Positions 28,981 to 37,696 of a stretch of 64,000 nucleotides of DNA are shown here, in pieces; position 1 is the first letter of the stretch, and each line of letters starts with the position of its first letter. The translations under genes were made by a program, and so were the position numbers. The DNA comes from Blautia sp. (lineage in GTDB: Bacteria; Bacillota; Clostridia; Lachnospirales; Lachnospiraceae). The notes beneath the pieces are model-generated. The model had not been told where the DNA came from and did not search any database. It was given only the letters and a program-made list of their open reading frames with translations. Location: positions 1 through 64,000 of the forward strand of contig JALERH010000172.1 in NCBI GenBank assembly GCA_022764275.1, read 5' to 3'.

Positions 28981-29112
28981 ATGTAATACCTCCCTGTTTG
29001 TCTAATATGTCCATATTCTACTAAATTTTTATTTAACTTTCAAGTATTTTATATAATTTTAACAACCTTTTTTGAAAAAAATATAGGGTTTTTTTAGCAT
29101 TTTCACTTGTAA

Positions 29113-29141
29113 TTGACTTTTTCCGTCAAAACTCTTACAAT
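29113..29141 (+). promoter_or_regulatory. SigA promoter of tyrA-aroA
   Basis: TTGACT-N17-TACAAT. Confidence 0.65.
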
Positions 29142-29205
29142 ATTATCATGTTTTTACTATAATATTATTACAAAATTGAAATCGCGAAAGGATGCATTAC
29201 CAGAC

Positions 29206-30297
29206 ATGAAGACCATTGGTTTTATCGGTCTCGGTCTGATCGGCGGCTCAATTGCCAAAGCCATCCGGAAATTTCATCCGGATTACCATCTTCTGGCCTA
29301 TGATCAGAACCGGGATACTCTCGCCGCTGCAGTTGGCAGCAATATCATTGATGGAGTCTGCGAGGACAAGGATAGCCGTTTCGGAACCTGCGATTACGTA
29401 TTTCTTTGTGCTCCTGTGGAATTTAATATAGAGTATCTTTCTTTTTTAAAGGAAATACGTCAGTCAAACTGCATCATTACAGATGTGGGAAGTGTGAAAG
29501 GAATTATCCACGAACAGGTGGATGCCCTTGACATGAATGACTGTTTTATCGGCGGCCATCCCATGGCCGGCTCGGAGAAATCCGGTTTCGATCACTCTCA
29601 CGACAGATTGATTGAGAATGCATACTATATTCTCACTCCTGGCGGCGAGATTCCGCTGGATCGGCTTACGGATTTCACAGAGCTTGTAAGCTCCCTGGGT
29701 GCCATTCCCATGGTTCTTACTGCTGATGAGCATGATTTTATTACGGCAGGGGTAAGCCATCTGCCCCATATCATTGCATCCGCGCTGGTGAATCTTGTAA
29801 AAAATCTGGATAACGATGCAGAGTATATGAAAACGATTGCAGCCGGAGGTTTCCGTGATATTACACGGATCGCATCCTCTTCCCCTGTCATGTGGCAGCA
29901 GATCTGCCTGGAAAATAACAAAAATATTTCCAATGTACTGGATGACTATATCCGTATGCTCATTCAGATCCGCTGTGCCATTGACAACCAGGATCCGGAT
30001 TATATTTATCACATGTTTGCCAGCTCCAGGGATTATCGTGATTCCATCGATGTAGTGGATAACGGTGCAATCCGCAAGTCCCACGTGCTGTATCTGGATA
30101 TTGCGGACGAAGCCGGTGCCATTGCCACCTGCTCCACCATCCTTGCCATGGAGAAAATCAGCATTAAAAATATTGGCATCATCCATAACCGTGAGTTCGA
30201 GGAAGGCGTGCTGAAGATTGAATTTTACGAGGAAAATGCCATGAAGGAGGGGGCTGCTCTCCTGAGAAAACGAAATTACATTGTATATGAACGGTAG
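29206..30297 (+). CDS. tyrA: Prephenate dehydrogenase with C-terminal ACT-like domain
   Basis: MKTIGFIGLGLIGGSIAKAIR NAD-binding N-terminus, GGHPMAGSEKSGFDH, ACT-like C-terminus. Confidence 0.93.
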   Translation: MKTIGFIGLGLIGGSIAKAIRKFHPDYHLLAYDQNRDTLAAAVGSNIIDGVCEDKDSRFGTCDYVFLCAPVEFNIEYLSFLKEIRQSNCIITDVGSVKGIIHEQVDALDMNDCFIGGHPMAGSEKSGFDHSHDRLIENAYYILTPGGEIPLDRLTDFTELVSSLGAIPMVLTADEHDFITAGVSHLPHIIASALVNLVKNLDNDAEYMKTIAAGGFRDITRIASSSPVMWQQICLENNKNISNVLDDYIRMLIQIRCAIDNQDPDYIYHMFASSRDYRDSIDVVDNGAIRKSHVLYLDIADEAGAIATCSTILAMEKISIKNIGIIHNREFEEGVLKIEFYEENAMKEGAALLRKRNYIVYER

Positions 30298-30309
30298 GTA
30301 GACTTTATT

Positions 30310-31584
30310 ATGGAAATCAGAAAAATGACAGGCTTACATGGTGAACTGACGGTTCCGGGAGACAAATCCATCTCCCACAGAGCAGTCATGTTCGGCTCTC
30401 TTGCAAAAGGAACCACGCGAATCACTCATTTTCTGGAAGGGGCTGACTGCCTTTCCACCATTTCCTGCTTCCGTAAAATGGGAATTGATATTGAAAAAAC
30501 AGACGGGGAAGTGCTTGTCCACGGAAAAGGACTTCACGGCCTTTCAGCGCCATCGGAAATTCTGGATGTGGGCAACAGCGGAACGACAACGCGTCTGATC
30601 TCCGGTATCCTCGCAGGACAGGATTTTGACTGTGAACTGAACGGAGATGCTTCCATCCAGTCCCGCCCCATGAAGCGGATCATGACCCCGCTCTCTTTGA
30701 TGGGGGCTGACATTGAAAGTATAAAAGGCAACGGCTGTGCTCCTCTTCGCATCCGCGGAAAAAAGCTCCATGCTGCTCACTATAATTCTCCGGTAGCTTC
30801 CGCCCAGGTAAAATCCTGTGTACTGCTTGCCGGGATGTATGCGGACGGTATTACCAGCGTGACGGAACCTGTTCTTTCCCGAAATCACACAGAGCTGATG
30901 CTGAATTATTTCGGAGCCCATGTAAATAGTATAGACACCACGGCTTCCATTGAGCCGGAACCATTCCTGGAAGCCCGCGATATCACCGTACCGGGAGATA
31001 TCTCTTCGGCCGCTTACTTTATCGCTGCAGGACTTCTCACATCTGGAAGTGAAATTCTGCTGAAAAATGTTGGCATTAACCCTACACGTGATGGAATGCT
31101 CCGTATCTGTAAAGCGATGGGCGCGGACATCACTTTGCTGAACGTAAATGATGACGGAGAGCCTACTGCGGACCTTCTGGTACGCACCAGCACTTTACAT
31201 GGAACCACCATTGGCGGCTCCGTGATTCCGGCACTCATTGACGAAATCCCAATGCTTGCCGTTATGGCTGCATTTGCAGATGGAACCACCATCATCAAAG
31301 ATGCCGCGGAGCTGAAAGTAAAAGAATCTGACCGTATCGCTGTCATGGTGGAAAATCTGAGCCGCATGGGCGCGGACATTACAGCAACGGATGACGGCAT
31401 GATCATTCACGGCGGACGACCGCTGCACGGTGCAGAAATCGATTCCCACCTGGATCACAGAATCGCCATGTCCTTTGCCGTAGCCGGCACGATTGTGGAC
31501 GGTCCTCTCTCCATTCTTGGCGGAGACTGTGTCAATATCTCTTATCCGGACTTTTACAGTGATTTATATAAGCTTGGTGAATAA
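30310..31584 (+). CDS. aroA: 3-phosphoshikimate 1-carboxyvinyltransferase (EPSP synthase)
   Basis: PGDKSISHRAVMFGSLAKGTT, GNSGTTTRLISG, LKVKESDRIAVM, DHRIAMSFAVAG. Confidence 0.96.
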   Translation: MEIRKMTGLHGELTVPGDKSISHRAVMFGSLAKGTTRITHFLEGADCLSTISCFRKMGIDIEKTDGEVLVHGKGLHGLSAPSEILDVGNSGTTTRLISGILAGQDFDCELNGDASIQSRPMKRIMTPLSLMGADIESIKGNGCAPLRIRGKKLHAAHYNSPVASAQVKSCVLLAGMYADGITSVTEPVLSRNHTELMLNYFGAHVNSIDTTASIEPEPFLEARDITVPGDISSAAYFIAAGLLTSGSEILLKNVGINPTRDGMLRICKAMGADITLLNVNDDGEPTADLLVRTSTLHGTTIGGSVIPALIDEIPMLAVMAAFADGTTIIKDAAELKVKESDRIAVMVENLSRMGADITATDDGMIIHGGRPLHGAEIDSHLDHRIAMSFAVAGTIVDGPLSILGGDCVNISYPDFYSDLYKLGE

Positions 31585-31641
31585 TACCTGAGCTTCTGAA
31601 GAATTAGTACAAGTTGATATACAAATCATGGGGTATTCGTC

Positions 31642-32138
31642 ATGAAAGCAAATAATTTCGTAAAAAAATACTTTTGGCTGCCATTTTACTGACGGCGCTT
31701 TTACTAATCCTTGGAGGAAGTGCGCAAAGGAAGCTTTACAGTTTATACCAGTATCAATCTGGGTATTTTCATCCTTCTTTCCGGAATATGGATTCTTACG
31801 GATTCCCAGACTCTGACTGTTTTTACCAGAGAATATGGCGGGTTTCTGGACAGGAACAGCATTGTCTTTGTTTCCTTTATATGCTTTATGCTTTTGCCCA
31901 TTGTATTCATTGGTTTTCTGCATAATATTGCACCGACCAGTCCCAGACATCTTGTTCTGGAGATCAGGCACAGGAGAATCTTGCAGTAAATGAAACTGTC
32001 TGTTATATTGTACTTGATGTGAACGGATTAAAAAAAGTCAACGATACGCTGGGACATCATTATGGAGATGATCTGATCTGCCGTGCATCCCGTGTGGTAA
32101 AGGAAGTTTTCTCTTCCTTAGGTACCTGCTACCGCATG
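31642..32138 (+). pseudogene. Decayed membrane-bound diguanylate cyclase (GGDEF) gene
   Basis: Fragments in several frames: LLAAILLTALLLILGGSAQ, EEVRKGSFTVYTSINLGIFILLSGIWILTDSQ, then DVNGLKKVNDTLGHHYGDDLICRASRVVKEVFSSLGTCYRM ending before the GGDEF signature. Confidence 0.75.
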
Positions 32139-32300
32139 AATCTCAGCCATCCTCTCCAGAGATTCCAGCATCCCGTCATCTTCCACATCAGTCAGATCCA
32201 TTTCTATTTTTGTATCGTCCGTAAGCTCTGTCAGCGCATCGTAAAGCGCTGACAGACTTTTTAGTTTCCGGGATTTTCTCAAGGAAAAATGGGCTCTTCG
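32138..32300 (-). pseudogene. C-terminal remnant of an unidentified gene
   Basis: Minus-strand open frame ...RAHFSLRKSRKLKSLSALYDALTELTDDTKIEMDLTDVEDDGMLESLERMAEIHAVAGT*, no start or RBS visible. Confidence 0.4.
32228..32255 (+). terminator. Hairpin with T run between the pseudogene and the TA locus
   Basis: Perfect 10-bp stem CTGTCAGCGC-atcgtaaa-GCGCTGACAG followed by ACTTTTT. Confidence 0.5.
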
Positions 32301-32312
32301 ATAAAATATTAT

Positions 32313-33356
32313 TTAAAAACTTCTTATTTCTTTTGCCAGGCTAAAAGGAATAATCTCTCCCGCATTCGTCTCCTTATATGCCTTTTCTTCATGCATATAA
32401 TCTACAATGTCCTTCGCCTTATAATTTTTGAATTTCTCAATCACCTTATCCAGAATAGCCTTTTCTCTATCACATAATATAGAATAATCCATTCCAACAG
32501 TCGGATAAACATGAAGCATCGTATCATAGTTATAGCTCATCTCTTCTATAATGTTGAGATTTTCAAGATTCATTAAACTATAATGTCCTATAGGCAAGGC
32601 TCCCATTGGTTCATGTCTATAAACCATACCTGTCATGGCAATTCCATTCTCAATAAATGACAGAACATCCGAATACCACAGCATTTTCATCAGCTTTACC
32701 TTGAATAAGTTTGATACTTTCTCCGCAATGTAGGAAATCATTGCCTCTATTTTATCAATATTCAAAACCGTAAAACCATTTGAATCAGACGGTTCTTCAA
32801 AATTAGCATACTCACCTTCAAAGGTTTGGCGTGTCAAATATTCCTTTCCGTATGAGTCAAGTTTATCAACTATTTTTGACCTTATTTCCATTCTCTTCAT
32901 TGGAGTAAATTTATCCGCGTTCTTTTTCAGGAATTCCAATGCCTGAAGCGGATTGTCTTTAATCAGGCGAAGCATGGTATCATACGCCTCATCTTGAATC
33001 GCTTTACTCTCATAACGAGAAATAGTAGCTTCTCCCCACCCCAGAAGTTTTGCTAAATCGACCTGGGATAGTCCATAGCTTTCTCTTATCTCTACTATCT
33101 CATAAGATGTAAGCAAGCCTTTCTTAACTCGGTATGCATTTCTGGCATTTAAAAGATTCTCATTGGTCATAGCTCCCGTTTCAAATTCATTCTCATCTTC
33201 GTCAGCATTGGCACAAAAATAAAACCTCTCCTCGTAGGTTACTTCTTCCCCCTTTATTACAATTGAAGTAAAACGTTTTCTTTCTTCAACTTCATGTGCC
33301 CTGTCGCATAATGGACAATTCATATGAACCTTTCTTAATAATGCGTTGGCCTCCAT
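32313..33356 (-). CDS. Antitoxin-like protein: zinc-finger (YgiT/MqsA-type) + XRE HTH + DUF4065/Panacea (SocA-like) domain
   Basis: NCPLCDRAHEVEER..., HTH ESYGLSQVDLAKLLGWGEATISRYESKAIQDEAYD, C-terminal VKLMKMLWYSDVLSF...YRHEPMGALPIGHY; RBS AAAGGAGGT before ATG at 33356. Confidence 0.85.
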   Translation of the reverse strand: MEANALLRKVHMNCPLCDRAHEVEERKRFTSIVIKGEEVTYEERFYFCANADEDENEFETGAMTNENLLNARNAYRVKKGLLTSYEIVEIRESYGLSQVDLAKLLGWGEATISRYESKAIQDEAYDTMLRLIKDNPLQALEFLKKNADKFTPMKRMEIRSKIVDKLDSYGKEYLTRQTFEGEYANFEEPSDSNGFTVLNIDKIEAMISYIAEKVSNLFKVKLMKMLWYSDVLSFIENGIAMTGMVYRHEPMGALPIGHYSLMNLENLNIIEEMSYNYDTMLHVYPTVGMDYSILCDREKAILDKVIEKFKNYKAKDIVDYMHEEKAYKETNAGEIIPFSLAKEIRSF

Positions 33357-33381
33357 TTTTCTTACCTCCTTTACAATTCCA

Positions 33382-33795
33382 TTATGCGTAAGGAAATGAC
33401 ATTTTTTCCTTCGCATAGTGGAACGACACGCATAATACATGTCTCTGTTGATCTCCTTTAATTTTTAACTTCACATATACAAGCTTACTATTTATATCCT
33501 TCCCAAAAACAAATAATAATGGCGGATTCAAATCGTCTTTATCTATTTTGGTTTCAGAGTATTCTGCTACGGTAAGTTCTTTCAGCCGTTCTACTACATC
33601 TTCTGTATCGTAATCAAGATCCAATAAAGTATATGGTGTTGAATATTTTTGATCTTCACCCTGTTTCTTTTTGCTAATCAAAATAATATCTGTATCTACC
33701 TCAAAATCTGCATTCTCCAGTATCGACTTTAATTCATCCAGAAAAGCAATGACTTCTCTCTTTTTCGATTGTGTACTAAGGAAAATTATAACCAC
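33382..33795 (-). CDS. Candidate toxin partner (small RelE/MqsR-like fold suspected)
   Basis: ~135 aa ORF immediately upstream of the antitoxin; C-terminus LLFVFGKDINSKLVYVKLKIKGDQQRHVLCVSFHYAKEKMSFPYA; exact start uncertain (GTG or non-canonical). Confidence 0.65.
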   Translation of the reverse strand: MVIIFLSTQSKKREVIAFLDELKSILENADFEVDTDIILISKKKQGEDQKYSTPYTLLDLDYDTEDVVERLKELTVAEYSETKIDKDDLNPPLLFVFGKDINSKLVYVKLKIKGDQQRHVLCVSFHYAKEKMSFPYA

Positions 33796-33809
33796 CTCCG
33801 TACATATTT

Positions 33810-33851
33810 ACTATCAATTGATAGTATACTCGTTAATTGATAGTTTGTCAA
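33810..33851 (-). promoter_or_regulatory. TA operon promoter with overlapping palindromic operator
   Basis: TTGACA-N17-TATACT (minus strand) overlapping perfect 16-bp palindrome ACTATCAATTGATAGT (33810-33825) and a second AATTGATAGT at 33835-33844. Confidence 0.8.
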
Positions 33852-34075
33852 GTTGGGTATAAAATCAACAAAATTTGTGATTGAGGAAAAAATTCAGCAA
33901 ATTTTCCATTTTTATAAAAAATCAACGAATATTTTCGTCATATCGGGGAATTTTATTTCCGTAGAAATTTTTACTTTCCTTATCCATTAAAATGTCGTAT
34001 AATAGCATTGTAAATGATAAAAATTTAACAATCAATAGCCGCACGGCCAGGATTCAACGAAAGGAGCATACAATC

Positions 34076-35065
34076 ATGAAGATCTTATTTTATGGCACCA
34101 AAAACTATGACCAGCAGTTTTTTGACAAGCTTTTGCCTGATTATCCGGGAATTGAAATCAAATTCATCGAGGCAAATATTCACGAAGATACCGCATCCCT
34201 TGCAAAGGGTTATGAAGCCATCTGTGCTTTTGTAAATGCTGATCTTTGCACCCAGGTCATCGAAGAGCTGAATCGCCAGGGTGTGAAGCTTATTCTCATG
34301 CGCTGTGCCGGATATAATAATGTAGACCTGGAAACGGCTCACAAATATGGCATGAAGGTACTGCGTGTACCGGGATATTCTCCGGAAGCCGTTGCTGAGC
34401 ACGCCATGGCACTTGTTCTGACTGCAAACCGCCACACGCACAAGGCTTATATCAAATGCCGTGAGAACAACTTTGCATTAAACGGCCTTATGGGCGTCAA
34501 CCTTTACCAGAAAACCGCCGGCATCATTGGCACCGGAAAGATCGGCCAGGCTATGGCGCGTATCTGCCAGGGTTTTGGAATGAAAGTTATCGCATATGAT
34601 CTTTTCCCGAATAAGAACCTTGATTTCCTGGAGTATGTATCTCTGGATGAGCTTCTTGCCACAAGTGATCTGATCAGCCTTCACTGCCCGCTGACAGACG
34701 AGACAAAGCATCTGATCAATGCTTCCACGATTGCGAAAATGAAAGATGGTGTAATTCTGGTGAATACCTCCCGCGGCGGTCTGATCAAAACAGAAGACCT
34801 CATCGCAGGTATCCGTGATCATAAATTCTTTGCGGTAGGTCTGGATGTTTACGAGGAGGAGACAGATTACGTATACGAAGATATGTCGGAGCGTATCATG
34901 CAGACTTCTCTGATTCAGCGTCTTCTCTCCTTCCCGAATGTAACCATGACTTCCCACCAGGGATTCTTTACAGAGGAAGCGCTTACCAACATCGCGGAAA
35001 CAACACTTGGAAATGCATATGCCTTCATGAATGGTGAAGAACTGAAAAATGAAGTAATTTCCTGA
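34076..35065 (+). CDS. ldhA: D-lactate dehydrogenase / D-2-hydroxyacid dehydrogenase
   Basis: GIIGTGKIGQAMARICQGFGMKVIAYD, LVNTSRGGLI, RVPGYSPEAVAEHAMAL. Confidence 0.9.
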   Translation: MKILFYGTKNYDQQFFDKLLPDYPGIEIKFIEANIHEDTASLAKGYEAICAFVNADLCTQVIEELNRQGVKLILMRCAGYNNVDLETAHKYGMKVLRVPGYSPEAVAEHAMALVLTANRHTHKAYIKCRENNFALNGLMGVNLYQKTAGIIGTGKIGQAMARICQGFGMKVIAYDLFPNKNLDFLEYVSLDELLATSDLISLHCPLTDETKHLINASTIAKMKDGVILVNTSRGGLIKTEDLIAGIRDHKFFAVGLDVYEEETDYVYEDMSERIMQTSLIQRLLSFPNVTMTSHQGFFTEEALTNIAETTLGNAYAFMNGEELKNEVIS

Positions 35066-35089
35066 TTACTTTTATAAAAAATGCAGGAT

Positions 35090-35271
35090 AAAATCCTCTG
35101 ACGGGGCCTATATGAAATTTTAGAGTTCCCAGGCCCCGTTTGCATCTCAAATCCGTGAAAATACACAGTTTTATAGGGCAAATTTTCTCTATACTGAAAA
35201 AATTGCTTCTGAGACCCCGTTTTTAAGTATTTCCGGGATCTGGGGAAGCAATTTTTTTGTATGGATACTTT
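35090..35271. repeat. Structured intergenic repeat, copy A
   Basis: Hairpin 1 ACGGGGCCT...AGGCCCCGT (35101-35139); CAAATTTTCTCTATAC; hairpin 2 ATTGCTTCtgagaccccg...GAAGCAAT; GTATGGATAC. Shared layout with 45994-46170 and 55123-55304. Confidence 0.8.
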
Positions 35272-35289
35272 TGATATTGGAATTAAAAA

Positions 35290-36123
35290 CTATTCCTCAT
35301 ACATTTTTCTCAGAAGCGCAATCTCTCTCGCCCAGCCTTCGTCATCGTTCGGCGTTTCCAGGATAAATGGCCTGCCTTCCAGCGCAGGATGACGCACAAC
35401 ACGCACCAGTGCATCCAGCCCGATCTGTCCCTCTCCTATCTTTGCATGGCGGTCTTTGTGGCTTCCCAGTCCGTTCTGGCTGTCATTCAGATGAATGGCC
35501 TTCAGATTGGAAAGTCCGATGCAGCGGTCGAATTCTTCCAGAACACCGTCCAGATCATTCACAATATCGTATCCCCCATCCCACACATGACAGGTATCCA
35601 GACAAACTCCTATTTTGTCTTTCTTCTCCACAAGATCCATGATGGCTTGGATCTCCTCAAATTTTCCACCTACCTCAGAACCCTTTCCGGCCATGGTCTC
35701 CAGAAGCACTGTAGTCGTCTGCTCATCCGTCAGTACATCATTCAGAATTTCTGCAATTTTTTCAATGCCGGTTTCCATTCCCTGTCCTACATGGCTGCCG
35801 GGATGAAAATTATAATAATTTCCCGGCGTCGCTTCCATACGCCGCAGGTCATCTGCCATGGTCTCTCTGGCAAACACACGAAGGTTTTCCTTTGCCGCAC
35901 ATGCATTCAGTGTATAAGGCGCGTGCGCCACGATTTTTCCGAAATGCTGTTCTCCGGCAATCTCCAGATATTTTTTAACATCTTCTGGATCAATTTCCTT
36001 TGCATTGCCGCCCCTGGGATTTCTGGTAAAAAATGCAAAAGTATTTCCGCCGTTTTTCACCATCTGACGTCCCATTGCCGCATAACCTTTGGAAGATGTT
36101 GTATGATTTCCGATATATAACAT
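35290..36123 (-). CDS. nfo: Endonuclease IV (deoxyribonuclease IV)
   Basis: AP endonuclease 2 motifs: [49 protein letters not shown]. Confidence 0.95.
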   Translation of the reverse strand: MLYIGNHTTSSKGYAAMGRQMVKNGGNTFAFFTRNPRGGNAKEIDPEDVKKYLEIAGEQHFGKIVAHAPYTLNACAAKENLRVFARETMADDLRRMEATPGNYYNFHPGSHVGQGMETGIEKIAEILNDVLTDEQTTTVLLETMAGKGSEVGGKFEEIQAIMDLVEKKDKIGVCLDTCHVWDGGYDIVNDLDGVLEEFDRCIGLSNLKAIHLNDSQNGLGSHKDRHAKIGEGQIGLDALVRVVRHPALEGRPFILETPNDDEGWAREIALLRKMYEE

Positions 36124-36201
36124 ATAATCTGTTCCTTTCTGCTTTCGTAGACTTGCTTTAAAATTATATCAAAAATATTTCCGCATGAAAAGAGATATCT
36201 G

Positions 36202-36230
36202 TTGACGTAAGATGGAATTATCCATATACT
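36202..36230 (+). promoter_or_regulatory. SigA promoter of the NSS transporter gene
   Basis: TTGACG-N17-TATACT. Confidence 0.65.
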
Positions 36231-36264
36231 TGAAAGGAGATAAGAAGGAGGAAATTATAGAATT

Positions 36265-37638
36265 ATGAAAGAAAGAGAAAAATTTTCATCCCGGCTCGGG
36301 TTCATTCTGATTTCTGCCGGATGTGCCATTGGAATCGGAAATGTATGGCGTTTTCCATATATCACCGGCCAGTATGGAGGTGCCGCATTCGTATTACTAT
36401 ATCTGTTGTTTCTTATTATTCTGGGTCTTCCCATCATGGTAATGGAATTTGCTGTGGGACGCGCCAGCAGACGCTCCGCTGCAAAGAGCTTCCACGTTCT
36501 GGAACCGAAAGGAACCAGATGGCATCTGTACAGCTATGGCGCCATGCTTGGAAATTATCTGCTCATGATGTTTTACACCACAGTCGGCGGTTGGATGCTT
36601 GCCTACTTTTTCAAAATGGCTGACGGAACCTTTACGGGACTCGAACCGGACGCTGTTGGAAATGTTTTTGGGGAAATGCTGCAAAGTCCCGGAGAAATGA
36701 CCTTCTGGATGGTTGTGGTAACCGTTCTTGGATTTGGTATCTGCAGCATGGGACTTCAAAAGGGAGTAGAGCGCATCACCAAAGTCATGATGGTCTGCCT
36801 TCTGTCCATTATGGTGGTTCTTTGTATCAAAAGTCTGACACTGCCAAACGCTGTGGAGGGACTCAGATTTTATCTTCTCCCGGACTTTGAACGCCTGAAG
36901 CAAAATGGACTGGCACAGGGAATTTATGCAGCTATGGGCCAGGCATTTTTTACACTGAGTCTTGGCATCGGAGCTCTCGCTATTTTCGGCAGCTACATAG
37001 ATAAAAACCGCAGACTCACAGGGGAAGCCATCCAGATAGCGGTTCTGGACACATTTGTGGCATTGATGGCGGGACTTATTATCTTCCCGGCATGTTTTTC
37101 CTTTGGCGTGGACCAGAGCCAGGGTGTAGGACTTGTTTTCGTGACACTTCCAAATGTGTTTAATCAGATGGCAGGTGGACGTTTCTGGGGCGCATTATTC
37201 TTCATTTTTATGACATTTGCTGCTCTCTCCACCATCATCGCTGTATTCGAAAATATTTTAAGCTTTGCCATGGATTTATGGGGATGGAGCCGTAAAAAGG
37301 CTGTTATCATCAACGGAATTGCCCTGTTGCTGCTCTCTATGCCCTGTGTGCTTGGCTTTAACGTATGGAGCGGCTTTCAGCCATTCGGCGCCGGCAGCAA
37401 CATTCAGGATCTGGAGGATTTCATCATTTCCAACAATCTTCTGCCTCTGGGCAGCCTCGTGTACCTTCTTTTTTGCGTCAGCCGTTATGGATGGGGATGG
37501 GACAAATTTATCAAAGAGGCGGACACCGGAGAGGGAATCCGTTTTCCAAAATGGTCAAGAGCATATGTTACTTATGTTTTGCCGCTCATCGTGATTCTCA
37601 TATTTATCATGGGATATTACGACAAATTTTTCAAATGA
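36265..37638 (+). CDS. Sodium-dependent transporter, NSS/SNF family
   Basis: FSSRLGFILISAGCAIGIGNVWRFPYITGQYGGAAFVLLYLLFLIILGLPIMVMEFAVGR. Confidence 0.95.
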   Translation: MKEREKFSSRLGFILISAGCAIGIGNVWRFPYITGQYGGAAFVLLYLLFLIILGLPIMVMEFAVGRASRRSAAKSFHVLEPKGTRWHLYSYGAMLGNYLLMMFYTTVGGWMLAYFFKMADGTFTGLEPDAVGNVFGEMLQSPGEMTFWMVVVTVLGFGICSMGLQKGVERITKVMMVCLLSIMVVLCIKSLTLPNAVEGLRFYLLPDFERLKQNGLAQGIYAAMGQAFFTLSLGIGALAIFGSYIDKNRRLTGEAIQIAVLDTFVALMAGLIIFPACFSFGVDQSQGVGLVFVTLPNVFNQMAGGRFWGALFFIFMTFAALSTIIAVFENILSFAMDLWGWSRKKAVIINGIALLLLSMPCVLGFNVWSGFQPFGAGSNIQDLEDFIISNNLLPLGSLVYLLFCVSRYGWGWDKFIKEADTGEGIRFPKWSRAYVTYVLPLIVILIFIMGYYDKFFK

Positions 37639-37696
37639 TTTTATTCCTCTGAATTTTGAAATAATTATATACCCTTGAAAAAGGAAGGAGTATTCC

